A stretch of 64,000 nucleotides of DNA from Mortierella sp. BCC40632 (taxonomy: Eukaryota; Mortierellomycota; Mortierellomycetes; Mortierellales; Mortierellaceae): the NCBI GenBank assembly GCA_011634665.1, contig WAEK01000006.1:1197001-1261000 (forward strand). The letters run 5' to 3'. The position numbers and the translations under genes are program-made. The notes beneath the pieces are model-generated. The model made no database searches. It saw nothing but the letters and a program-made list of their open reading frames with translations, and was not told where the DNA came from. Positions within the stretch are counted from its first letter, which is position 1. Each line of letters starts with the position of its first letter. Of this stretch, positions 55,202 to 64,000 are shown piece after piece.

Positions 55202-58200
55202 AAGAGATAGACAGAGATAGAGACGGGAAAAGGGGACAAGGAATGGGGCCGGGCGATGAAGGAGAGGGGGAGGGCACACAATCCACTCTCGTTCTCTCCT
55301 CAGCAAATCAGGAGGGCCAGGACAGAACACTGGGCTGGAGACTGAAGGTGTTGTCCAGGGAGCATGCACGGATGAGGGGGATTACAAGAGCACGACTGAG
55401 TACAAGGGAGTTGGCAAGCGGGGGGAAGCCCCAGAGACCCACCGACCAACGTGAAAAAGTGAACAGCAAGAGCAGGCGATACTGGAGAAGAGCAAAGCAC
55501 GAGGCTGGAGAGCGGGCGAAAGAGGCGAATAAAAGGAAAAGAAAATGCCAGGTCGAAGGAGGGAGCGTAAAGTCAAGGAGTGAGCAAAGATGCCGGACAC
55601 CGGACCGTTGGATGATTTGAGAAGATGAAGCGAGGATTGAGAGAGGGAGAGGGAGAGAGGAGATGAAAGGAGAGCAGTGTAGAGTAGAGCGGAATAGAGC
55701 AGAACGGAGGCTGGTTGAGGCGAAAGGTGGCAATTGCGAGTGTGAGTGCAAATGCGGAGAAGTGCTGAAGAGTTGGAGCGGGGCTTTGGGCAAAGAGTCG
55801 TGCAGGCGAGGGAATGGTTGGAAGCGCGAGAGTATGCGGCAGTGAGAGTGAAAGAAAGTGAAAGAAAGTGAGAAAATGTTAGAGAGTGCAAGAGAATGGG
55901 AGAGTGAGAGAAAGAAAGAAGGAGAGAGCGAAGAGCTAAGAGCGAGTGGAAAAAGGCAAGTAGTAAGAGAGAAAGAGAGAAAGGAAAGGGAAAAAAAAGA
56001 AAAAGAAAAAGAGAAAAAAAGAGAGAGAGCGGACACGCAGATCGGACAGGCGAGAGCAGCGGACAATATATGGTGCAGACGTTGGCATGGGCGGAGACAA
56101 AGGCAAAAAGCAAAAAAAAGTCGTGTCGAGCCGCCAGATCCGCCAACGCACAGGCGAGCGCTGTCCACCGTCGGCGCGGTGACAGTAAGGGAGTGTGTGC
56201 GTCTTGTCAGCACTCAGGGCGACATCAATGCACGGTGTCCGACCCACCCACTCCGAAGCTCCGTCCTATGCTCTCGATGGTGCTCTTCGATGCCGCGTCC
56301 CTACCCCTCCCTTTTCATCCATCTCTTTGATATCTCCTATTCCTGTCTATCCACGGATCGAGAACAACAGACAACGAACAAGGGTCATTGTCGAATGAAC
56401 AGGTCCAGCCTACCCGTCTTTTCTACGCCATGCGTGCAGTTGCAGTTGCAGCTACTGCATCCTGGTTGAGACGAAACAAGACTTGGCGCAGTAGAGGCGC
56501 AATTAGCTGTCCGATCCAACTGTGTTCACGGACCCAATGCATGCAAAGCATGCAGTCCAGAAAAACATGGCTGTTACAGTATGCCCAGGATCCATTCTGC
56601 CATCGTTTACCCAAACATGGCACAGTGCAGTTCCAGAGTACTCTCCCCTTTCCTCTCTCTTTCTCTCTCTCCCCTCTCTCCCTCTATCTCTTTCTCTCTT
56701 TCTCCACCTTGTCTTCCTGTTCTTCTTCCTCATTTTCTGCGACTTCCATCGACTGCTCAATTTTTTTTTACTTTTTTACTTTGCCCCTCATTGTCCCACC
56801 CCCTTGTACTCTCATAGCATCCCCATTTAGCCATTCATAAAAGAAAGAAAGAAAAAATAAAGTAAAAAAAGCAACAACAGCAATAGCAATGTTCTCCTTG
56901 TTTCTGTTCTTGCATCTCAAAGCGGTTAGCGAGATCGCCTTTGGATTCCCTCTTTGGACCTTTTAAGAGAAAGTTCATACATGCACGGTTCCTTTTTTCT
57001 TTTTTTCTTTTCTTCGGTTCCTGTGGAAGTCATTCCTCACATCTGGGCCCATTCCCCCTCTCATTGCCTCTCCTAAGCATTAGGGTCTCTGCGGCTCTAC
57101 TTCTTGCTGACTCTGAGACGCATCCTGGCGAATTGCCCCATGGAGGAGTTTTGGTCCCCAATTGTCAACAAAGATTTAGATCGTGCTGTTGTATTACCTG
57201 AATAGTATACATATGGTGAATATCTCCTCTCAATCAAATAGAGGTTTATCCAACATGTAATTGCATGCAGCGTACAAAGGGCGTGAACAGAGCGCTGGAA
57301 ACTAGCTACCTTAGAGAGGGGAGGGGGTCTTGTTTGGTGTTGTCCGATTAGGGTCAAGTCGGACTTGGAAGAGGAGGCAAACACAGTAAGGGGTTTCGCG
57401 ATCCCTGCCAAACAATGCCTGGTGGGGGGTAAAGATGGGGGTACAACAGAGCATCGAAACACGAGGTCAACGGAATGCAGAAAAGTCATCCCATGGGATT
57501 AAAGTCAAGGAGGGCAGTACAGTCCGGTGTAGAAGTTGAGAAGGAGGCGGACACGAGAGCGAAAGAGTGAGGGTGAGAGAAGGAGAGCAACAGGGGAGGA
57601 GGAGGAGGGGGTAGACGAGAGGATAGAGACTCCCAGTTCGGAGGTGCGAGGATAATAGAGGGGGTAGGAAGGCTCTGACCTTGTCGCCAGGAGTTGCAGC
57701 AAGGGTCTCCCAGGGACCGAAGCAATGTACAGAGCACCAAGCTCCCTTCCCCTGACCGCATCGGAGACTAGAGAGAGAGCATCAACCTTCTCTCGACGCC
57801 ACCTATGATTCGCTAGTCTTTCAACCATATCCAGTCTACCCTTTGAACGCAATTACTAGCCGCTCTTGGTTTGTTTGCTGGGTTCACCGGGGAAGCGAAA
57901 CAAGCCAGCGTAGGCCTTCCTCCTTATCCTTCTACACACCCCCAAGACAGGAGGAAGCAGCAGTTTCGCCATGCAACCATCATGAACTTTTCCAATGCTG
58001 TCATGACCGCAGTAGCAGCCAGCTAACAAAAACAGCTGATGCTCGGCCTTGGTACCACGGTCGGCGATGAGAAGGCATTGCCCTTGTCCAGACCCTGGCT
58101 CCGACAGTGCGACTTGCAAATATATGCTGTGCAACCTCGCTGCTTCTCGCTCTCGTCTTTTTTCCTGCACCGTTTCTCTCTCTCCCCCACCCCGTCCTTT

Positions 58201-60011
58201 TCAATCTGAAACGCACAGGGAAAAGGGGGGAAAGGGTGGCTGCCCAGCATAGAGTTCGAAGGCCCTGCGAGCCGGTGTCCATGCGAGGCGGGGAGGACGG
58301 GGTTTCTTGCTCCAAGATTTCCTGGGCGCATCTCCTTCACTCCTTGCCTTTGTCCGCTTCTCGCGATCTGTCCAAGTTGCCGTAGGAGGAGAGAGATGTC
58401 GCACCCCTTTTACTATGACCATAATGCAGACCGTGTGAATGGCGTTGCCCCGCCACAGATTTTTTTTTTTTTTTTTTTTATTTCTTTAATTTTTGTAAGA
58501 ATGTGGCCTAAATTTTCCTAGGACACCGTGCTCTGGATTTTGGAGCGTGCTCCCAACTTGACCCATCCGGTTCAATAATGCACTAAGGTGCCTCTTCTGG
58601 CGACAGGTCGCGGGGTTAATTCAATGACTCTCGTAACTGCTTGCATCGACTGCCTAAAGTGTGAAACATGGCGTTGGACACTGTCGATCACGATTCCGGT
58701 TTCTTTTTCATAATTATATCCAAGGTCAGCATTGTACTTTTTCCTCATAGGAAGCCCAAAGGTACCCCGAAGTTACTGAATAAAAGAGTGGCTTTTTGCA
58801 GGTCCGAGAAAGGGTTCCAGGTTCGCCAAGGTAATTAAAGCGGATAAATCAACATCGTTTTGCCTCTAAAACGACTTGTGCGCCGAATCCAGAAAGTCTA
58901 TTAAGATTGAGCAAACCTACTGTTCATCGGGACCCTCCTTCTACCGTTCTACGTACTAAAGTAGTTTTCTAGGACCAGGAGATAAAAAAAAAAAAAGAGG
59001 GGGTGTCGCGACTATTCATCATAGCAATTGAAAAGATACTGTTCTGAGCATGCGCTCTAGGGAATTACGAAGGTCTCTTCCATTCATAATACAAGTGTCA
59101 GATGTATCTCTCAACTTGGAGAAATCTCACAAGTCAAGGGAAAGGTCTAGCCCTTGCAAAAAAAAAAAAAAAAAAAAAAAAAAAGAGTAAGCTGTTCATC
59201 CACACTTATGCTTGGATTTGGTTCATGCACTTTTCTTGGAGCATAACTCCATTAAAGAAATACAAGGGGTGGCCAGTGTTGAACCAGGATCCGACCACCT
59301 CGACTGCATGAGTAGTGCTTTGGCAAGTATTGCTCAGAAAGTTCAGGAACGAACGAACTGCCATCCTCGAGAAAACGAGAGATCAGGATGCGTCAACTTG
59401 ATGGGGTGTCCAGACCCCATTGAGCCGAAATCGAAGCTGGAGGATGCCCCCGAAGAGCATCAAGACAGAAGTATCTCTCGGTAGTGAGGCGTGACATGCG
59501 AGAGAAAGAGAGAGAGCAGAAAGCGCATTTTCGCAGAATGGATGGGCGTTTCCTCACGCGCATGCTCAAACAGCCTCATCGCCCTTTGGTTCAGCCAGTC
59601 AGCCAGTCAGCCAGTCTTTTTGTTCTTTTTACCTTCTCTTTCACCCTTATCCACACCTTCTCTCAGAGAGAGATACCTTCCTCCTCCTCACTCCATCGAT
59701 GTTGCTCTCGGCTACTAGCAAATGTACATTCATCCACCCACTCACCTACCCATCCATTCATGGTCCCAATGAGGCCAATCGCCACTACAAATGGAGCTAA
59801 GCCATTGAGGAGGCCACTGGACATTGAGAGGAGAGAACCGATTCGAATGACTGGTCGGGATGGTGAGATGAAGTCTCGATGACCTGATCGCCCTAAATGC
59901 AAGACTTAGTCAGCCGTAGACGCCAACCCCATATCTTGTGCTGTGCCAACAAGGGGAGGGGGTAATGGCCATTATCAAAATTAGCCCTGCGCCCACTCTG
60001 TCGAGATGACA

Positions 60012-60015
<4 letters not shown>

Positions 60016-60072
<57 letters not shown>
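60016..60072. repeat. (TC)n microsatellite
   Basis: About 28 TC units in the gene-poor region. Confidence 0.92.
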
Positions 60073-60075
<3 letters not shown>

Positions 60076-61218
60076 GAAGAATGCCACATCGATTGGTCCA
60101 TGATATGTCTACCGCGGAGCACCAGGCTAACAAGTTTATCGATCCAGCTCCTCAATCAGAGGCACGCCAGTCAATGTTGATTTAGCCTTTCTTCACTGGT
60201 TATTCATCCAGGCTACCAAAGCCTAGGACTCGCTTGTTTAGGGGCTATTTCTCTCTCTCTCTCTCTCTCTCTCTCGTTTTCTTTCTTTTCTTTCCCCCCC
60301 TAGTGAATGAACAGTGACAACGTCTGTTGGGTCCTTTTCTGCATGCTCTTGTTGCATTGCTCCACTCTTTCTCCTCACGAGGTGAGGCAGGCCTCCGTCG
60401 TCGGTGCGATGGAATGAGATGGGATTGGAACGAGAGAGCGAGAACGCGTCTTGCGTTTCTTTTAGACAAAACAATTAATAGAGTTTTAGTTGCTCAACTC
60501 TATTCGTCTCAGGACGTCAGTTCGCCTACCGGTTTGTTCTTTTCAGAATGAACGCGCCCTACTGGAGCTTTGAGAGTAGAGAGAAAGGGCGCCTATCGAG
60601 GAGCAGGAGTTAACTTGGATAACAAAAAGCGGCTCCCATCTAATGCTGTTGTCTTCCCCTCTCTTTCTTTCCTTCCTTCTTTCTCCGAACTCCTTAAAAT
60701 CTCTCTGCTCAAGAACAGTAGACGAGCATTCTCTCTTCCCCGCGGGTTCTCGTCGTAGAGGACGACACGTTCTGATGGACGCACAGACCGTGTGGTATAT
60801 CAGCCCTGTATTGATCGAGGCTGTTGACGTCCCAATATTTAATCCGAAGAAAGAGAAAAAGAAAGAGAGAGAAAGAAAAGAGAGAGAACGAGAGAAAGAG
60901 AAGAGGGACAGGGGGAGGACCTCTCTGGATGTGCTCAGTCCGGCGACTTTTTCACTTGGTACCTTTTTTTCTTTTTTTTCTTTTTTTTCTTTTTTTTAAT
61001 GAAGACAAGGATGAAAGTCGAGTAAGCGAAGGAGAGAGCGAGCCGGAGAGAGAGAGCAACGCTATGGACCGTCGACGACGTTCCCCTTTTTTGCCCCCTT
61101 GGTTATTAATCGGACTCTTAGACTCCAGTTCACAATTTCTCTGAGGAATATCCCACAAGACAGAATACGGTAGGGATGAAGACACGAGATTACTGTGCGA
61201 GGTGTGTGCTCGTGGCCA

Positions 61219-61274
61219 AGAGAAAGAGAAAGAGAAAGAGAAAGAGAAAGAGAAAGAGAAAGAGAAAGAGAAAG

Positions 61275-61298
<24 letters not shown>
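61219..61298. repeat. (AGAAAG)n hexanucleotide array
   Basis: About 13 tandem AGAAAG units followed by degenerate GA repeats to 61360. The frames through it encode (KR)n or (FL)n and are not genes. Confidence 0.93.
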
Positions 61299-61305
<7 letters not shown>

Positions 61306-61783
61306 TAGAGAGAGAGGGAGAGAGAGAGAGAGAAAGAGAGAGAAAGAGAGAGAAAGATAGAGAGCGTAATGTGCAAAAAGAGCCTAACTTGCTCCTGATG
61401 TAAGGATCACACAAACTGCAGTGTTGTGGCAAATCCCCATCCGTCTTCTCTCAATCCTGCAAAACAACGTGATACCTTACCGTTGCTACGTTTACCGTCC
61501 CTCGAAGCCTCCTATTCCCTTTCCATCTCTTTTGGGTTTTTTTATGCCTTTCTTTCTCTCCTCTCTTTGTCACTCTCCCTGCTCCACCTTTTGATCAAGC
61601 TCCGCTCTTACCACAGAATACCCTTGACTCTCCTCACCTCCATCCACCCATCCTCGCCTCTCCCACGACTCAGCTGCCGCCTGTCCTGGCGCACTTCACC
61701 TCCGACTTTAAGCTGTCATTCCATCAGCACCTGAAATTCAGGACTCCTATTAATTATCCGTGGTCAAGGACAGCCTCTTCGCA

Positions 61784-63868
61784 ATGGTACTTCAGGGTGT
61801 ACGGATATCACTCCTGTTGTTTATCTTACCTTTTCTCCTCATATCCCCACCCGTCGTAGCCGACCCAGGTACACGAGTGAATGGGTGCGCCTTTGGGTTC
61901 AACAACTCCTTCTACGTCCTTGGAGGCAGGGTAAGTCTTTATTTATTCTTGCAGAGTCGACTTCCTTTCTCTTGTTCCAACACAGCCCTGGTATATTTTC
62001 TCTCTTCTCTCCTCGACGCCACCCTATAGGGTGGTTGGTCGGCCTTGGGCCCTTTTGCCTAACGCTTGTTGGTTGGTATAAAAAAAAAAATCAAAATAGA
62101 CAGACGCAAGTTCTTCGTCACCGTTTGAAGGAACAGTACTTCCTCTTACAACAGCCGGCACACCCCGGGCATGGACCCCTATCCCAATGCCAACAGGATG
62201 GGACGGACAACAGCAACTCGACAGCCAACCCCAATTCCACTGCGTTTGCAACAAAGATGGCAAAGTGTTTGTCTTTGGAGGTCCTTTCCAGCTCTCTCAA
62301 TTTGATTTCCAGACACTGCAGTGGACCCGGCCCACAGCGACCTTTGCCAACTCCAGTGCCCTTTCAATGAGCAATCTTAATAATCAGCGTGGAGTCCGTG
62401 CAGCACTACATACAGATGGATATATCGTATCTATTGTTACATCTTCACCACCAGCATATCTGGAGTTTGACTCGAGGACCATTTCCTTCCAAGGGAGGAC
62501 TATCGACATACCTCAGGATATGCACGGGATGTGTATGACCATTATCCCAGCCACGAATCAGGCCGTGGTCTGTGGTGGCTCGATCAATAATGTATACAAC
62601 GGCAATTGTCATGCACTTTCTGTCACGACCGGAGCAACGATTTTGGGTCAGTTGGCGATTGCACAGGATGGATGTACAATGCTCCCATTTATGTATGGGT
62701 TTGTTTTTGTCCCAGGATACCCGCAGTATTACCATACAGGCGCTGGTGGACCCGACGCTTCCAGGAACCCAAGTATGCGGTATTTTGACGCCCAAACCAA
62801 GACCTGGACCAACCTCACAGGACTTGATGCGGGAATGTTTTCACTGCGGATATACATTCAAGCTGCCATGATACCGGGCTATAGCAACGTGAGCGTGTTT
62901 TATGGAGGTCAGACGCCTGACACCATCTCATTATCCGACCTGAGTGTTGCTGATTTTGGGGAGCAGCGGTGGTTGACAAGTCTCCAACCTCTTCCAGCAT
63001 TGAACGTTCCACTGTTGCCTGGCGCGCCCACCCTTCCCTCTCCAACCACGTCCAGCAGCCCTGAAGTGCTCCCAACAGGAGGTAGCAAAAGCAATGCGGA
63101 CGAAAGCAGTGATGATGGCAAAGTAGGCGCGATCGTTGGTGGGACGGTTGGAGGCGTAAGTGTAGTAGCCATTTCTGGGATCTTGGCGTTCCTGTTGATA
63201 CGGAAGCGGAAACTCGGGGCCACACCAACTGAAGGAGAAGGGGACGAGGAGCCTTCTTTTGATGCGCAGATGACAAATCAGGTAAAGACACGATATCAAT
63301 GTTAAAATACATGACAATAGCAGGATGAAGCATTGGGAAGACCTTGCCCCTGCCGCTGACTTGGAAAAATAAGGGAGGGAGAGAGGCGTGCCTTTTCTAA
63401 ACCTTCGATCATTCTTTTTTTTTTTTTTTTTTTTTTTTTTTTGTTCAAATATAGCCACCGCTCATGCCTGGATCAAGTCTAGGATATCAACCGGTGCCGT
63501 TCATTCCTCCTCCTCCCTCGAATACAGCGTACAAAGGACTCATGACCGGAGGCCTACATGGACAGTCTCAAGAGTTTAAATATAACACAAGTAATAGTGG
63601 GCTACAAGGCTACGACTCTTCAACAAGGCATACCGTCCAAGATTACCACCCTAGTCAAACTTCATTGGGATCGATCGGTGGCGGAAATAATTCAGAGGCA
63701 ATGGTGGCAGGCACTACCCCAGAGACGAGCCAGTCATTATGGAGTACATCCACAACAGGGTCACGAATGAATACGGTTCAGGACCATAGTCAGATGAAGG
63801 ACGCTCTATTTGATTTATCACCACCTAGGAACCCTCATCGGAATATAGTTGGAGGAGAATTTTTATAA
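61784..63868 (+). CDS. Beta-propeller (kelch/galactose-oxidase-like) single-pass membrane protein
   Basis: Predicted cell-surface protein of 580 residues; exons 61784-61930, 62100-63281 and 63455-63868, all phase 0. An N-terminal signal peptide (about 1-27, ISLLLFILPFLLISPPVVA) leads into an extracellular region with kelch-like blades: CAFGFNNSFYVLGG, KVFVFGGPFQLSQFDFQTLQ, NQAVVCGG and NVSVFYGGQ. A Ser/Pro-rich stalk precedes one membrane span (about 391-415) with a RKRK stop-transfer signal. The cytoplasmic tail is about 160 residues, with FIPPPP near its start and many Ser/Thr/Gln. Catalytic Cys/Tyr of galactose oxidase cannot be assigned, so a binding or sensing role is as likely as an enzyme. 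The start ATG gives the shortest clean signal peptide; a non-ATG frame extends upstream. Confidence 0.85.
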
Positions 63869-64000
63869 ATTCAGTTGCGAAAACAAGCAAAGACATATCG
63901 CTGTGTCGCTCACTGCTATCTATTTCGCATTCAAAAATCCTGTAATTTGGACTCAAGTTTTTAAGGACTTTCTCTCTTCTCTATTCTTCCCTCGACCTTG

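Larger units (their letters stand above)
55093..61783. other. Long gene-poor region rich in microsatellites
   Basis: 6.7 kb without a supported gene. 55150-56050 is purine-rich and produces long minus-strand Ser/Leu/Phe frames (to 301 codons) that are composition artefacts. A T run lies at about 58461-58479, a GATGGGGT...ACCCCATTG inverted repeat near 59400, and CT/GA repeats at 59495-60075, 60250-60275 and 61200-61360. A non-repetitive frame at 59212-59484 reads coding-like (90 codons) but lacks an early ATG and follows an A run, so it may be a relic. The last 250 bases form the CT-rich leader of the propeller gene. Confidence 0.5.

Noticed and set aside
55308..56213. Minus-strand open frame of 301 codons
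   Set aside because: Translates to Ser/Leu/Phe/His-rich simple sequence caused by the purine-rich plus strand; no domain and an overlapping similar frame in another phase.
57097..58422. Several 70-130 codon frames on both strands
   Set aside because: Mutually overlapping, no conserved motif and no plausible splice partners.

Overview
The window is nuclear DNA of a filamentous fungus. Genes have several short introns with GTAAGT-like donors, intergenic DNA is full of CT/GA microsatellites and homopolymer runs, and there is a eukaryotic tRNA-Leu. The mix of a LARGE-like GT49 glycosyltransferase, a small YABBY/HMG-like protein, a GANP-type Sac3 and a secreted His-rich protein suggests an early-diverging lineage, most likely Mucoromycota/Mortierellomycota (inference; no marker gene is present). 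There are no operons, phage or CRISPR arrays.

Layout. Seven plus-strand genes: C2H2 zinc-finger regulator (1552-7078), secreted His-rich protein (8924-10405), GT49 glycosyltransferase (10950-14746), synaptojanin-like phosphoinositide phosphatase (15439-21571), YABBY/HMG-like protein (22445-22639), argininosuccinate synthase (24989-27042) and a beta-propeller membrane protein (61784-63868). Four minus-strand genes: Sch9-like C2-AGC kinase (27579-31546), Sac3/GANP mRNA-export factor (39030-46572), Nvj2/TEX2-like PH-SMP lipid-transfer protein (47743-51381) and an unrecognised S/T-rich protein (52770-55092). I built the exon models by hand. Each keeps one open frame through every junction, which is strong internal support: 13 exons give 1513 residues for synaptojanin and 10 exons give 2086 for Sac3.

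Between 32.6 and 39.0 kb is a gene-poor island with a tRNA-Leu(CAG), a 309-bp MITE-like element inserted in the T-run behind it, a tRNA-like relic on the opposite strand, other inverted repeats and a decayed ORF. From 55.1 to 61.8 kb lies a second gene-poor stretch dominated by microsatellites.

The genes are independent housekeeping and regulatory units. Loose themes are membrane lipid biology (synaptojanin, Nvj2-like), nutrient and growth signalling (Sch9-like), arginine synthesis, nuclear mRNA export, and cell-surface or secretory proteins (GT49, His-rich, propeller). The most unusual observations are two GC-AG introns in the Sac3 gene, the MITE at the tRNA terminator, the His-rich secreted protein, an Sch9 homologue with a stretched C-tail, and splice acceptors sitting directly on pure CT or A repeats.
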